DNA of 59,193 nucleotides from assembly GCF_012911025.1 (NCBI RefSeq), contig NZ_WUEI01000023.1, positions 1 through 59,193 on the forward strand, given 5' to 3'. This DNA comes from Azoarcus sp. TTM-91. GTDB taxonomy: Bacteria > Pseudomonadota > Gammaproteobacteria > Burkholderiales > Rhodocyclaceae. Shown one piece after another: positions 49,862 to 59,193 of this stretch (position 1 is its first letter; each line of letters begins with the position of its first letter). The notes beneath the pieces are model-generated. The model had not been told where the DNA came from. It did no database searches and saw only the letters and a program-made list of their open reading frames with translations. Both the position numbers and the translations under genes were made by a program.

Positions 49862-50546
49862 GGATGAGGTAATTCACATCGGTATCGGTACCCAGGGAAT
49901 ATATCTTGGTGAGCGGGTTGTAGCTCATGCCGATGAGTTCCAGTGTACTCAGGCCGGCATTGCGGCAATGGCGGGCCAACTCGGACGGCTTGATGAATTT
50001 GGCGTACTCGTGCGTACCGCGCGGAAGCAGCTTCAGCACATACTCCGCGCCAACGATGGCAAACAGGTAGGCCTTGAGATTGCGGTTCAGGGTGGAGAAG
50101 AAAACGTCGCCCCCCGGTTTCACCATGCGTGCGCAGGCGGTAATCGTGCTGGCAGGGTCGGGAACGTGTTCCAGCATTTCCATGCAGGTCACCACATCGA
50201 AGGTCGCCGCGTGCTCCGCTGCGTAAGCCTCGGCGCTGCTCAATTGATAATCGACTTTCTGGCCACTTTCAAAAAGGTGCAGCTTGGCAACGCCCAGCGC
50301 TTTCTCCGACAGATCCAGACCGGTGACGTGAGCGCCGCGCGCAGCCATGCTCTCGGACAGGATGCCGCCTCCGCAACCGACATCCAGCACCTTCTTGCCG
50401 GACAGGGCGGCACAACTGTCGATCCAGTCCAGCCGCAGCGGGTTGATCTCGTGCAGTGGCTTGAACTCGGAAGTGGGGTCCCACCAGCGATGGGCGAGCT
50501 CGCTGAATTTCTGCAGTTCTGCCGGATCGGCGTTGGTTACGTTCAT
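49842..50546 (-). CDS. ubiG: Ubiquinone biosynthesis O-methyltransferase UbiG
   Basis: 234-residue SAM-dependent methyltransferase for both O-methylations in ubiquinone synthesis. Recognisable are [20 protein letters not shown] near 15-34, [15 protein letters not shown] as SAM motif I near 59-73, and [20 protein letters not shown] near 155-174. Met at 50546 was chosen over 50567 from family N-termini and the GGATGTGAG upstream. Cotranscribed with gph. Confidence 0.95.
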   Translation of the reverse strand: MNVTNADPAELQKFSELAHRWWDPTSEFKPLHEINPLRLDWIDSCAALSGKKVLDVGCGGGILSESMAARGAHVTGLDLSEKALGVAKLHLFESGQKVDYQLSSAEAYAAEHAATFDVVTCMEMLEHVPDPASTITACARMVKPGGDVFFSTLNRNLKAYLFAIVGAEYVLKLLPRGTHEYAKFIKPSELARHCRNAGLSTLELIGMSYNPLTKIYSLGTDTDVNYLIHARRPA

Positions 50547-50613
50547 CTCACATCCTTGAGAAAGCATGGTGGTTCTGACTGAGGGGCCAACAGCGGCGTT
50601 CCAGTCGCAGAAA

Positions 50614-50642
50614 TGAAAAAGCCCCGCCGAAGCAGGGCTTTT
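50614..50642 (-). terminator. Terminator of ompA
   Basis: On the minus strand AAGCCCTGC-TTCG-GCGGGGCTT forms a nine-pair stem with a stable TTCG loop, followed by a T-run. It separates ompA from ubiG. Confidence 0.85.
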
Positions 50643-50660
50643 CGCAGTGAAGGCTTCGAC

Positions 50661-51380
50661 TTACTTGGAGCCGATCACTTCCACTTCCACGCGACGATCC
50701 GGCTGCAGGCACTCGATCAGGGCCTTGCGGTTCTTCACGTTGTTGCACTGGGCGCCGGTAACCGGCTGCTTCTTGCCCTTGCCTTCGGTGTAGATGCGGT
50801 TGGCTTCCACACCCTTGCTGACCAGGTAGGTCTTCACGGCGGCAGCGCGGCGCTCGGACAGCTTCTGGTTGTAGGCGTCGGAGCCCAGGCGGTCGGTGTG
50901 GCCAACGGCCAGGATCACTTCCAGCTTGATGCCCTTGGCTTGAGAAGCCAGCTCGTCCAGCTTGCTGCGGCCTTCCGGCTTCAGGACGGCCTTGTCGAAA
51001 TCGAACAGGGTGTCGGCGGACAGCTTGACCTTGTCGGCAACCAGAGCGGCACGGGGAGCGGCGGCAGGGGCAGCAGCCGGAGCGGCGGCGACCGGGGCCA
51101 CGCAGCTTTCCTTCGGTACGATGTCGCTATCGCATTCGCAGCCGACCGGGAACTCGCCGGCTTTGGCAGTGCTGGCAGCCGCGGGGCTCCAGTAGCCGGT
51201 GCGCCAGCAGAGGCCGGTGCCGCTGCGAGCGACGGTGTTGCGGGCATCGATGGCGTACGGAATCTCGCCCTTGCCATCGACGACGACGTCCTTCGTCTGG
51301 GCGAAGGCAGCAGAAGCGGTCAGGCCGATCGAGGCGATGGCGGCCATCATGAGCATTTGTTTCTTGGTTTGTCTGATCAT
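50661..51380 (-). CDS. ompA: OmpA-family outer-membrane/periplasmic protein (short N-terminal part)
   Basis: 239 residues. Signal peptide to about 27 (AAIASIGLTASAAFA). A 90-residue Cys-containing N-terminal part (GLCWRTGYWSP, GECDSD-like CECDSD) and an Ala/Pro linker lead to the OmpA C-terminal peptidoglycan-binding domain: LSADTLFDFDKAVLKPEGRS, AVGHTDRLGSDAYNQKLSER and RIYTEGKGKKQPV. The classic eight-strand barrel is absent, as in similar betaproteobacterial proteins. AAAGAGGAAACC precedes the ATG. It anchors the envelope to peptidoglycan. Confidence 0.92.
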   Translation of the reverse strand: MIRQTKKQMLMMAAIASIGLTASAAFAQTKDVVVDGKGEIPYAIDARNTVARSGTGLCWRTGYWSPAAASTAKAGEFPVGCECDSDIVPKESCVAPVAAAPAAAPAAAPRAALVADKVKLSADTLFDFDKAVLKPEGRSKLDELASQAKGIKLEVILAVGHTDRLGSDAYNQKLSERRAAAVKTYLVSKGVEANRIYTEGKGKKQPVTGAQCNNVKNRKALIECLQPDRRVEVEVIGSK

Positions 51381-51483
51381 GGTTTCCTCTTTGAAGGGCG
51401 AGAGATCGGAAATGCCGCTGCAAAAACAAAAGAAAACAGCTTTATATGCCGTCTTCGCGTGGATTTGAACCAGTTTATCTAGT

Positions 51484-52803
51484 TCAACTAACGAGCTTAG
51501 TTTGCCATACCGCCGAGAGCCTGAGCAATTCAATGTCGCTTATTTGCAACAGCGCAGAGCCTTGATTCACGCGGGCTTCGCCGTCGATCCAGACATGCGA
51601 AACCTGTTCCCGGCCGGCGACATACACGAGGTGGGAAACCGGGTCGTAACAGGGGCGGGTGTTCAGGTCGTTGAGTACTACTGCACATAGATCGGCCTGC
51701 TTGCCCGGGAGCAGGGAACCGACGCGGTCCTCCAGCCCCAGGGCCCGTGCGCCATTCAAGGTCGCCATGCGCAAGGCCTGGTGGGCGGGTACGGCGGCGG
51801 CATCCTGGCTGCTGGCTTTGGCCAGCAGGGCGGCAAGGCGCATCTCCTGGAAGAGATCGAGCCGGTTGTTGCTGGCGGCCCCATCGGTGCCCAGTCCGAC
51901 GTTGACGCCGGCTTCGACTAGCCGGGCCACCGGTGCGATGCCGCTTGCAAGTTTCAGATTGGAAGTCGGGCAGTGGGCAACATTGCAATGCAGTCTTGCG
52001 AGCCGGTCGATGTCGCTGTCGTCGAGATGCACGGAGTGGACGGCAGTGGTTTCAGGCCCGAGGACGCCCAGTTTTTCAAGCCGGGCCAGAGGGCGCAAAC
52101 CATGGGCGACCAGGCTGTCGCTGACTTCGCCGGCTGTCTCCTGGACGTGAATGTGGATAGGCGCTTGCAGTTCGCCGGCGATGCTGCGGACCCTCTCCAG
52201 CGTGGTGTCGGCTACGGTGTAAGGAGCATGCGGGGCAAGGCTGAAGCTCAGTCTGGGATGGTTTCTCCAACGGTCACGCGCGGCGAGGCCTTTGCGCAGG
52301 TAGTCGTCGGCGTCACTGGCGTAAGGGGTGGGGAATTCCGTGATGGTCATGCCGATGACAGCCCGGAGCCCGATGGTGTCGAATGCCTCAGCCGCTGCAT
52401 CCGGATAGAAGTACATGTCGTTGCAGGTGGTGACGCCGCCCTTGAGCATTTCGGCCGCGGCGAGAAGGGTGCCGTCGCGTACGAAGCCAGGCGAGATGTG
52501 CTTGTCTTCGGCCGGCCAGATGGCCTCCTGCAGCCAGCGCATCAGCGGGAGGTCGTCCGCGTAGCCGCGCAGCAGGTTCATTGCGGCATGGGTGTGAAGA
52601 TTGACCAGGCCGGGAATCAGCACGTGATCGGGCAACTCCACCTCTTTGGTGGCCAGGTAGCGTTGCCTGGCCTGCTGCTGGGGTAGCAGCGCAAGGATGC
52701 GGCCGTCCTTGATGGCGATGCTGTGCTGCTCCAGCACCAGGTCTGCGGGTTCGACGGGCACGATCCAGCGGGCGTGGATGAGCAGGTCGGCGCGTTCGCT
52801 CAA
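51484..52803 (-). CDS. TRZ/ATZ-family amidohydrolase, probable SAH/MTA deaminase
   Basis: 439-residue metal-dependent deaminase. Metal site GLVNLHTHAAMNLLRG near 60-75, later His/Glu ligands in HIHVQETAGE and VHSVHLDD, and the Asp in GLGTDGAASNNRLD. These fit 5-methylthioadenosine/S-adenosylhomocysteine deaminases (MtaD) and their TRZ/ATZ relatives. A TTG start at 52803 with GGAG seven to eight bases upstream gives MSERADLLIHA, the usual N-terminus; a further TTG at 52851 is less likely. It lies upstream of ompA-ubiG-gph, and may serve SAM by-product clearing. Confidence 0.87.
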   Translation of the reverse strand: MSERADLLIHARWIVPVEPADLVLEQHSIAIKDGRILALLPQQQARQRYLATKEVELPDHVLIPGLVNLHTHAAMNLLRGYADDLPLMRWLQEAIWPAEDKHISPGFVRDGTLLAAAEMLKGGVTTCNDMYFYPDAAAEAFDTIGLRAVIGMTITEFPTPYASDADDYLRKGLAARDRWRNHPRLSFSLAPHAPYTVADTTLERVRSIAGELQAPIHIHVQETAGEVSDSLVAHGLRPLARLEKLGVLGPETTAVHSVHLDDSDIDRLARLHCNVAHCPTSNLKLASGIAPVARLVEAGVNVGLGTDGAASNNRLDLFQEMRLAALLAKASSQDAAAVPAHQALRMATLNGARALGLEDRVGSLLPGKQADLCAVVLNDLNTRPCYDPVSHLVYVAGREQVSHVWIDGEARVNQGSALLQISDIELLRLSAVWQTKLVS

Positions 52804-52977
52804 GGCGGTCTCCGGGAGAAAAAATGGCGAAGGAGTGGGGCGGCGCTGCAAGGGTTCGATTTAAGCACAGGCAACGGCCCTGGCGTCGGCGCGCCGAGGG
52901 GAAATGGGCGATAGCTGCTGCTTCGTGACACAATTCACGATCCATTCAGTAGCAGGGCTCTAAGCCCTCTTGTGCCC

Positions 52978-54342
52978 ATGGGCCAGATTCCGGAGAAGAT
53001 CGGCAAGTACAGGATCGTGAGAGAGATCGGTCGCGGCGCGACGGCGACCGTCTATCTTGCCGAGAACCCCCACTATCCTGAGCCGGTTGCGGTGAAGCAC
53101 ATCCGCTTTGACGACAAGGTGAAGGATGAGGCGAAGTGGAACCGGCGTCTATTGAAGCTGCTGAAGGCCGAGAAGGCGGTGGCCTCGCGCCTGGATCATC
53201 CGAACATCATTCGTATCTTCGACGCGGTGGTTGAGCAGGACCAGGCTTACGTGGTGATGGAGTATTTCCCCGGCGAATCCATGGAGCGTTTCTGCTCCTT
53301 CGAGCGTTTGCTGCCCATTCACCGCACGATAGGCATCGTGTTCAAGTGCTGCATGGCGCTGGACCACGCGTATCGCCAGGGCATCGTCCATCGCGACATC
53401 AAGCCGGCAAACATCCTTGTAGACGATCAGGACAACGTCAAGATCACCGATTTCGGGCTGGCGCTGAACGTGAGCAAGAAGGTCGAGTCGGACTCCACCT
53501 TCATCATGGGCGTCGGCTCGCCGGCATACATGAGCCCGGAGCAGATCAAGGGCTATCCCTTGAACCAGAAGACGGATCTGTACTCCCTCGGCGTGGTGCT
53601 GTTCCATCTGTTGACCGGCCGGTTGCCTTTCCGGGCCTCGAATCCGGCGCAACTGGTGTACAAGATCGTCAATGCCGATCCCCCCTCGGTGTCGCAGCTC
53701 AATCCCGACGTGCCGGAGCAGATGGATGCTGTGATCCGCAAGGCGCTGGAGAAGGATCTCTATTCCCGCTACAAGAACGGCGCAGATTTCGCCAAGGATC
53801 TGGCCGCGGTGCGCTACAAGATTGTGGACGACTCCGAAGTGGTGCCCGATACCGGCCGCTTCTCCATGTTGCGCAAGATGGCCTTCTTCACCGAGTTCGA
53901 GGATGTGGAGTTGTGGGAAGTGCTGCGCATCTGCACTTGGCGCAGGGTGGGCGACAAGGTGGCCCTGATGCGCGAGGGCGATGCCGACCAGCGCTTCGGC
54001 ATCCTGCTTGAAGGCAAGGTGGAGATTTCGGTCAAGGGCAAGCGGGTGATGGAGCTGGGGCCGGGCGAGTTGTTCGGCGAGAAGGCCTGGCTGGACCATG
54101 TGGAGCATCGCCACGGCGCGACGGTGGTTTCCCTCACGCCGCTGATCTATCTGGAAATCAATCCGGCCGCCCTGGCGCTGGCCAGCGATGAAGTGCTGGA
54201 GCTTTTCCGGCGCCAGATTGCAACCGTGGTGGTACGCAGGCTGGCCGAACTTGCGTCGGTAGTGGCGCAGGACGGGCCGGCAGCGGTTCGCAGCGACCTC
54301 ACCGCCACCGGTGGGCTGGACCTGCAGCTCGTCGAAGACTGA
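52978..54342 (+). CDS. Ser/Thr protein kinase with C-terminal cyclic-nucleotide-binding-like domain
   Basis: 454 residues. The kinase domain covers 10-275 with the Gly loop IGRGATATVY, Lys in VAVKHIRF, catalytic VHRDIKPANILVDD, DFG in KITDFGLAL and SPAYMSPEQIKG. The cNMP-binding-like beta barrel spans about 295-405 (FTEFEDVELWEVL, FGILLEGKVEISVKG, LGPGELFGEKAWL). The nucleotide pocket after FGE is altered (DHVEHRHGATVV), so cAMP binding is uncertain. No membrane segment. ATG at 52978 chosen over GTG at 52972; ribosome site weak. Divergent from the amidohydrolase gene. Confidence 0.9.
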   Translation: MGQIPEKIGKYRIVREIGRGATATVYLAENPHYPEPVAVKHIRFDDKVKDEAKWNRRLLKLLKAEKAVASRLDHPNIIRIFDAVVEQDQAYVVMEYFPGESMERFCSFERLLPIHRTIGIVFKCCMALDHAYRQGIVHRDIKPANILVDDQDNVKITDFGLALNVSKKVESDSTFIMGVGSPAYMSPEQIKGYPLNQKTDLYSLGVVLFHLLTGRLPFRASNPAQLVYKIVNADPPSVSQLNPDVPEQMDAVIRKALEKDLYSRYKNGADFAKDLAAVRYKIVDDSEVVPDTGRFSMLRKMAFFTEFEDVELWEVLRICTWRRVGDKVALMREGDADQRFGILLEGKVEISVKGKRVMELGPGELFGEKAWLDHVEHRHGATVVSLTPLIYLEINPAALALASDEVLELFRRQIATVVVRRLAELASVVAQDGPAAVRSDLTATGGLDLQLVED

Positions 54343-54364
54343 GTTGCCGCCGGGCCGCCGGCGG

Positions 54365-55378
54365 TCAGACGCTCAGATCCACCTGGCTGACTGTTCCCAC
54401 GCTGCCATCCTCACGGAGATAAACGCTGGTGCTGCGCATCTGACCCAGGGTTTCGTTCGATGCGTTCTTGAGTGCGAACGCGGTGTCCACCCGCCCGAGA
54501 TAGAGCGCACCGACATTGGCCTCTGCAAGGGTTTGCAGGGTGCCGGCACCGGAAGCGCCCGGCGTCCATACCGTGAGCTTGGAGAAGATGGGATCGTTCT
54601 CGTCTATCCAGCCGTTGCCGTCAGCGTCGAATTCCGCCAGCTCGGCGAAGCCATCGCCGGTGCGTGCGCCGAACAGTTCGGTGCCGTCGTCGATGGCGCC
54701 GTTGCCATTGCGGTCGAATGCGAGCAGGCCTTTGCCGCCGGTGAGCGGTACCTCGTCCAGCGTGCCGTCGGCGTCCAGGTCGAAGGAAAAGCGCAGGTCG
54801 GAAAGCTGGGCGGAACTGCCGGCGAAATCCAGGATGAGCGGGTCTTTCAGGCGGGCTTCTCCAGCGCGGATGCTTACCGACATGGATTCGCTGTAGCTCC
54901 TGCTCATGCTCAGGGCGAGGTCGAAGGCGATCTCCTTGCCGTCCGTGGTGCGGACGACGCCAGAGGCGGCGAAGGAGGTGGCCTCGGACTCGCTGTAACG
55001 GGCCTCGAGGTCGTAAGTGAAGCCGCTGCGGACAGCGTCAGGTGGAGTGTTGTTGCCGTCGGTCGAAGGGGGGCGTTGTGTCGTGCCCAGTTCCGACAGC
55101 CGCAGGAGTTTCACCGGCTTGCCGGTGAAGTACTCGATGATCCTGATCATCAGCGAGACATGCGGATCCTGGGTGGCAGAGTCGCCATCCGCCACGGCTT
55201 CCGCCTGCTGGGCGCTGGCGGCAGCGTCGGAGATCGTTACCGTGGGTTTGCCAGGGGGGCGCCGATCGCCTTCGTCTTCTGTCCGTTGTACCCAGGCCTG
55301 CAGCCGCTGGGACAGCTCCACCCGGCGTGTCTCGGCGTGGCTGGATTGCAACTGCACTGAAGCGCTCTCGATCTTCAT
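54365..55378 (-). CDS. EF-hand-type calcium-binding protein, function unknown
   Basis: 337 residues. The first 180 are low in known motifs but include an amphipathic segment (VSLMIRIIEYFTGKPVKLL). The last half has three calcium-loop-like repeats: DLDADGTLDEVPL, DRNGNGAIDDGTEL and DADGNGWIDENDPIF. No classic signal peptide is visible. Met at 55378 has GGGAG eight bases upstream; an earlier Met at 55384 is too close to it. Similar FDxDGDG-containing proteins occur in many proteobacteria without known role. Confidence 0.75.
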   Translation of the reverse strand: MKIESASVQLQSSHAETRRVELSQRLQAWVQRTEDEGDRRPPGKPTVTISDAAASAQQAEAVADGDSATQDPHVSLMIRIIEYFTGKPVKLLRLSELGTTQRPPSTDGNNTPPDAVRSGFTYDLEARYSESEATSFAASGVVRTTDGKEIAFDLALSMSRSYSESMSVSIRAGEARLKDPLILDFAGSSAQLSDLRFSFDLDADGTLDEVPLTGGKGLLAFDRNGNGAIDDGTELFGARTGDGFAELAEFDADGNGWIDENDPIFSKLTVWTPGASGAGTLQTLAEANVGALYLGRVDTAFALKNASNETLGQMRSTSVYLREDGSVGTVSQVDLSV

Positions 55379-55452
55379 GGCCATTCTCCCGAATGAAAAC
55401 ACCCGGTGGCGATAACGGCTGTCCATGGCAAAACTTGAGCATCGGAGCGAGA

Positions 55453-55818
55453 TCAGCGGTGAAGCCGGGAAGCCGGACTGCCCACGGCCTTGTTCACCAG
55501 CCAGGTCAGCAGGCTGTAGAGCAGGGCGCTCCAGAAGGCGGTACCGAATTCGGGCACATGCAGGCCGCCGATGAGGCTGGAGACAGCCCAGAACAGCAAA
55601 GCGTTGATGACCAGGGCGAAGAGGCCGAAGGTGAGCAGGGTGACGGGGAGCGTGATCAGGATGAGGATGGGGCGGATCAGCGCGTTGGCGAGGCCGAGCA
55701 GGATGGCGCCGACGAGCGCGGCGGCGTAGCTGTCCACCCCCAGGTCGGGGATGAGTTCCGGCAGGAGCAGCAGGGCGACCGCATTCAGCGCCCAGAGTGC
55801 AAGCAGCCTCACGTTCAT
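55453..55818 (-). CDS. Phage-holin-family (superfamily IV) membrane protein
   Basis: 121 residues, four hydrophobic helices ([74 protein letters not shown]). The [20 protein letters not shown] pattern is typical of this chromosomal holin-IV/DUF360 family, which is widespread and not evidence of a prophage. It overlaps hemH by four bases (ATGA). Confidence 0.85.
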   Translation of the reverse strand: MNVRLLALWALNAVALLLLPELIPDLGVDSYAAALVGAILLGLANALIRPILILITLPVTLLTFGLFALVINALLFWAVSSLIGGLHVPEFGTAFWSALLYSLLTWLVNKAVGSPASRLHR

Positions 55819-56909
55819 CTTCCGGCAGGTACGGTATCCAGTGCCGCTGCATGACGGTGCTCGCCGCCATCCGCTGGCCACCAGCCGTCCAGATGCCGCA
55901 GCGCAAGTGCTTTCAACCCCTCGATCCAGTCGTCGCGCTCGTTCAGGCAATGGATGTAGTTGAACGCCTGGCCGCCGTTAGCGAGGAAGGCCTCGCGGCA
56001 TTCCATCGCGATTTCCTCCAGAGTTTCCAGGCAGTCGGCGACGAAGCCCGGGCACATAACGTCCACCGAGCCCACGCCTTCGCGCGCCAGTTTCTCCAGC
56101 GTAGGCTGGGTGTAGGGCTGCAGCCATTCGGCTTTGCCGAAGCGGGACTGGAAGGTGACCTGCAGCCGTTCCGCCGGTAGCTCAAGCGCCTGGGCGAGTA
56201 GCCGGGCGGTCGCAAGGCACTCGCTCTGGTAAGGGTCGCCAAGGTTGATGCTGCGCTTGGGAATGCCATGGAAGCTCATGACCAGGCGGTCCGCCTGGCC
56301 GTTTTTCGCCCAGTGTTCCCGCACGCTGGCAGCCAGTGATGTGATGTAGGCCGGATCGGCATGAAAATCGCGGATAAAGCGGATCTCCGGCAGATTGCGC
56401 CAGTGCAGCAGGCTGCGGGCGACTTCGTCCATCACGCTGGCGGTGGTGCTGGCAGCGTACTGCGGGTACATGGGAACAATGAGAATCCGGCTATGGCGCT
56501 GCGCCTTCAGTGCGTTCAGCGTGTCCGGAATGGATGGCGCGCCGTAGCGCATTGCCCACACCACCTTCAGGGTGCCGTGGCCGGATGCGCCGAGGTAGCC
56601 AGCGAGCAGCTTGGCCTGGCGTTCGGTGTGGACCTTCAGCGGCGAACCTTCGTCCATCCAGATGGTGGCGTACTTGGCCGCGGACTTGGCGGGGCGGGTA
56701 TTGAGGATGATGCCGTTGAGGATGGGCAGCCAGACCGCGCGTGGAATCTCCACCACTCTGGGGTCGGACAGAAACTGCTTCAGATAAGGTTTCAGGGCCG
56801 CGGCCGTGGGTGCGGTGGGCGTGCCGAGGTTCACCAGCACGATGGCCGGTGCAGGCTGCGATTGCGGCATGGGAGACGCGGGTTCGGACCAGTATCGGGC
56901 CATGGGCAT
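55815..56909 (-). CDS. hemH: Ferrochelatase
   Basis: 364-residue enzyme inserting iron into protoporphyrin IX, last step of protoheme synthesis. Motifs: [13 protein letters not shown] near 24-36, [16 protein letters not shown] strand near 142, the catalytic His in [11 protein letters not shown] near 210-220, and [18 protein letters not shown] near 290-307. Two in-frame Met codons (56909, 56903) precede the conserved part; the exact start is uncertain. Fifty bases downstream of hrcA on the same strand. Confidence 0.96.
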   Translation of the reverse strand: MPMARYWSEPASPMPQSQPAPAIVLVNLGTPTAPTAAALKPYLKQFLSDPRVVEIPRAVWLPILNGIILNTRPAKSAAKYATIWMDEGSPLKVHTERQAKLLAGYLGASGHGTLKVVWAMRYGAPSIPDTLNALKAQRHSRILIVPMYPQYAASTTASVMDEVARSLLHWRNLPEIRFIRDFHADPAYITSLAASVREHWAKNGQADRLVMSFHGIPKRSINLGDPYQSECLATARLLAQALELPAERLQVTFQSRFGKAEWLQPYTQPTLEKLAREGVGSVDVMCPGFVADCLETLEEIAMECREAFLANGGQAFNYIHCLNERDDWIEGLKALALRHLDGWWPADGGEHRHAAALDTVPAGR

Positions 56910-56959
56910 GCTCTGACGGCGGGGTGGAATTGCGGAAGGGAGCGGGCTGGCGCCGGGAC

Positions 56960-57988
56960 TCAGTGATTCGCCGATAGCGCGCTGGAGAGCAGGCGGGCAG
57001 TGATGTCCACAATGGGGATCACCCTGTCGTAGGCCATGCGGGTGGGGCCGATGACTCCGACCGATCCGACCACCCGACCGTCGGCCTCGTATGGCGCAGT
57101 GACGACGCTACAGCCGTCCAGCGGCGCCAGGCCGGATTCGCCGCCAATGAAGATCTGCACCCCCTGGGCGCGGTTGGAGAGGTCGAGCAACTGCATCAGT
57201 CCGGTTTTCTGCTCGAAGAGTTTGAAAAGCTCCCGCAGGCGGGACATGTTGGAGGAAAGGTCCTCGACGTCCAGCAGGTTGGTTTCGCCGGAAATGACAT
57301 AGTTGGTCGCCGTCTCCTCGGCGGCCTCGCTGCCTGCTTCCACCGCGGCGGTCATCAGCTCGGTCATGTCGCTGCGAAGCTGCTTAAGCTCGTCCTGAAC
57401 CCGCTGGCGGATTTCCTCAAAGGACAGGCCGGCGAAATGTTCGTTGAGGTAACTCGCGGCGTTGCTCAGCTCGCTGCTGGAGTAGGCGCGCCGGGTCAGC
57501 AGGATGCGATTCTGTACGTCGCCGGCTGTGGTGACGATGATCAGCAGGATGCGGGTTTCCGACAGGCTGATGAACTCGAGCTGGCGGATGCGTACCGCTT
57601 CCTTCCTTGGAGCGACGACTACGCCTGCGAACTGGGTCAGACCGGAGAGCAGCTGAGAGGCGGAGTTCAACAGCCGCTGCGGCTGATCCGGCATCAGTTG
57701 CCCCTTGAGGGCTTGCACCCGCGCGGTTTCCAGCGGCTGGACCGTGAGCAGCGAATCGACGAAGACGCGATAGCCCAGGGGGGTCGGAATGCGGCCGGCG
57801 GAGGTATGCGGACTGGCGATGAAGCCCATTTCCTCCAGGTCGCTCATGACGTTGCGGACCGTCGCAGGCGATAGCTCCAGCCCGGAGTAGCGAGACAGTG
57901 CGCGGGAGCCGACCGGCTGACCTTCCGCGATATAGCGTTCGATCAGGGTCTTCAGCAGGATTTGGGAGCGGGGGTCTAGCGGTGTCAT
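56960..57988 (-). CDS. hrcA: Heat-shock repressor HrcA
   Basis: 342-residue repressor of groE/dnaK-type operons at CIRCE sites. N-terminal winged helix: [49 protein letters not shown]. The C-terminal dimer/GroEL-sensing domain is normal ([36 protein letters not shown]). Met at 57988 matches the family N-terminus; the frame is open further upstream. No CIRCE element is visible near it in this window. Divergent from nadK, 101 bases apart. Confidence 0.96.
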   Translation of the reverse strand: MTPLDPRSQILLKTLIERYIAEGQPVGSRALSRYSGLELSPATVRNVMSDLEEMGFIASPHTSAGRIPTPLGYRVFVDSLLTVQPLETARVQALKGQLMPDQPQRLLNSASQLLSGLTQFAGVVVAPRKEAVRIRQLEFISLSETRILLIIVTTAGDVQNRILLTRRAYSSSELSNAASYLNEHFAGLSFEEIRQRVQDELKQLRSDMTELMTAAVEAGSEAAEETATNYVISGETNLLDVEDLSSNMSRLRELFKLFEQKTGLMQLLDLSNRAQGVQIFIGGESGLAPLDGCSVVTAPYEADGRVVGSVGVIGPTRMAYDRVIPIVDITARLLSSALSANH

Positions 57989-58089
57989 GTCAGGGCTTGA
58001 ATATAGCCGGCTTTCAGGGGCGTGGGTCAAGTGCTGCAGTGCATCCCCGCGCGCCATGCGCTTACGCGAATATGGTTTAATCGGCGCCC

Positions 58090-58974
58090 ATGAGTGCGCA
58101 CTTCCGCAATATTGCCCTGATCGGAAAATACCAGAGCCCCGACGTGGTGGAGTCCGTGCTGGAAATCGCTGTTTTCTTGCGCGAACGGGGTGTAAGCGTA
58201 TCGATTGAACAAGGCACGGCGAGTTCCATCGGCGAGGCCGGCGGCTATCCCGTCGCAACCTACGACGAGATCGGCGCCCAGGCTGACCTGGCGGTGGTGG
58301 TCGGAGGCGACGGCACCATGCTCAATACCGCGCGTCGCCTGGCCGAGCATGCGGTTCCGCTGGCTGGGGTCAATCTCGGCCGGCTGGGTTTTCTGACCGA
58401 TATCGCGCGCAAGGATGCGTTGCAGAAACTGGGTGAGATCCTGGACGGGCGTTACAGCGAGGAGTCCCGCTTCATGCTGGACGCCGAAGTGGTCCGCAAC
58501 GGCCAGCGGGTTTTCCACACGCTGGCGCTGAACGATGTGGTGGTCAATAAGGGGGAGCTCGGCCGCATGATCGAATTCGAGCTATCGATAGATGGCGAAT
58601 TCGTCTATACCCAGCGCTCCGACGGCATGATCGTTTCGACTCCCACCGGCTCCACTGCATACGCCCTGTCGGCGAACGGGCCGATCCTGCATCCGTCCGT
58701 CGGCGGCATCGCCATCGTTCCCCTCTGTCCGCACGCGCTCACTGCGCGTCCGGTCACGCTGCCGGACTCCTGCAGGGTGGAGATCGCGCTGCTGCCTCCA
58801 CATGATGCCAGGGTGCATTTCGACGGCCAGACGCGTTTCGATGCGAGGGCGGGTGATTGCGTCCGCCTGACGCGTGCGCCTCTATCCGTGCGTTTCCTGC
58901 ATCCGCAGGGTTACAGTTACTTCGCCATGCTGCGGGAAAAATTGCACTGGAGTGCAAGCCCGCGCCACAACTGA
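58090..58974 (+). CDS. nadK: NAD kinase
   Basis: 294-residue ATP-NAD kinase making NADP. It has the GGDG motif ([16 protein letters not shown] near 74-89), [10 protein letters not shown] near 97-106, the catalytic [11 protein letters not shown] near 148-158 and [26 protein letters not shown] sequence near 177-198. TTTAAT about 14 bases upstream of the ATG may be a -10 box. hrcA/nadK/recN neighbours are common in betaproteobacteria. Confidence 0.97.
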   Translation: MSAHFRNIALIGKYQSPDVVESVLEIAVFLRERGVSVSIEQGTASSIGEAGGYPVATYDEIGAQADLAVVVGGDGTMLNTARRLAEHAVPLAGVNLGRLGFLTDIARKDALQKLGEILDGRYSEESRFMLDAEVVRNGQRVFHTLALNDVVVNKGELGRMIEFELSIDGEFVYTQRSDGMIVSTPTGSTAYALSANGPILHPSVGGIAIVPLCPHALTARPVTLPDSCRVEIALLPPHDARVHFDGQTRFDARAGDCVRLTRAPLSVRFLHPQGYSYFAMLREKLHWSASPRHN

Positions 58975-59023
58975 CCGCTCGCGCTTCCCGCCAGCTCACT
59001 TACCGTTCAGCCCACACCAGACC

Positions 59024-59193
59024 ATGCTGCGCCGCCTGACCATACGCGACTTTGTGATCGTCGACCGCCTGGAACTCGAATTTGCCGCGGGCTTCGGTGC
59101 CCTGACGGGAGAGACGGGCGCCGGCAAGTCCATCCTCCTGGATGCGCTTGGACTGGCGCTGGGCGGGCGCGGGGAAGGTTCTGTGGTCCGGGC
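59024..59193 (+). CDS. recN: DNA repair protein RecN, 5' part only
   Basis: The first 56 codons before the window ends. [20 protein letters not shown] is the RecN/SMC-like N-terminus and [20 protein letters not shown] holds Walker A. RecN is a cohesin-like ATPase in double-strand break repair. Start 49 bases after nadK, likely the same transcript. Confidence 0.95.
   Translation, partial: MLRRLTIRDFVIVDRLELEFAAGFGALTGETGAGKSILLDALGLALGGRGEGSVVR

Noticed and set aside
55453..55818. Prophage remnant suggested by the holin-like gene
   Set aside because: This holin-IV family is a common chromosomal membrane protein, and no other phage gene is nearby.
57989..58089. CIRCE operator in the hrcA/nadK gap
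   Set aside because: No TTAGCACTC-N9-GAGTGCTAA-like repeat is seen; HrcA may act on groE or dnaK elsewhere.
1..59193. CRISPR arrays, insertion sequences, tRNA or rRNA genes
   Set aside because: I saw no regular direct-repeat array, transposase, tRNA cloverleaf other than the tmRNA ends, or rRNA sequence.

Overview
The window looks like chromosome of a GC-rich betaproteobacterium, probably of the Rhodocyclales type (Azoarcus/Thauera/Zoogloea relatives). This rests on codon use, a tmRNA whose tag reads ANDERFALAA, and the housekeeping blocks ompA-ubiG-gph and hrcA/nadK/recN. No database search was possible. All family names come from motifs, length and gene order.

Left part (1-9.6 kb): the end of an unidentified gene; a soluble PAS sensor kinase and NarL-type response regulator; a 7-2-7 palindrome that may be the regulator's operator; then a cyanate-use operon of a DJ-1/PfpI-like protein without its nucleophile Cys, a Tat-exported substrate-binding protein, permease, ATPase and cyanase (CynS). 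A RelE/ParE toxin-antitoxin pair, an MltB-type lytic transglycosylase, a PsiF-repeat protein and a small Cys-rich hypothetical protein follow.

Middle part (9.7-45.6 kb): a nearly complete single-locus flagellar system arranged like lateral (Flag-2/Laf) clusters. It contains two tandem short flagellins, a FliK-like protein, a leftward export/switch operon (fliM-N-P-Q-R-flhB-flhA), a rightward operon running from fliE through fliFGHIJ, fliDSTK, fliL, fliA, motAB, flgMN and a free-standing flagellar muramidase, then an inverted flgA and the flgB-L operon ending in an unknown gene at the lafW position. There is no fliO, no chemotaxis gene and no LafK sigma-54 activator. At the place where lafK normally lies there is instead a 1-kb AT-rich stretch carrying a clear cyclic di-GMP-I (GEMM) riboswitch on the fliE side, followed by a long structured leader. 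This is the most striking feature: the second messenger that sets motile or sessile life appears to act directly on the RNA for the basal body, flagellar sigma factor and motor.

Right part (44.9-59.2 kb): a CheC/CheX-like (DUF3334-type) protein with a FliM-N-terminus-like tail, an alpha/beta hydrolase, a beta-CASP metallohydrolase, tmRNA, gph, ubiG, ompA, an SAH/MTA-deaminase-type amidohydrolase, a Ser/Thr kinase fused to a cyclic-nucleotide-binding-like domain, an EF-hand protein, a small membrane protein, ferrochelatase, hrcA, nadK and the start of recN.

The flagellar genes work together as follows. The fliE operon and the fliM operon make the MS ring, rotor, export gate and ATPase. FliA (sigma-28) with FlgM/FlgN times late genes. 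The flgB-L operon makes rod, hook, rings and hook-filament junction. FliD/FliS/FliT and the two flagellins make the filament, and MotAB drives rotation, probably with protons.
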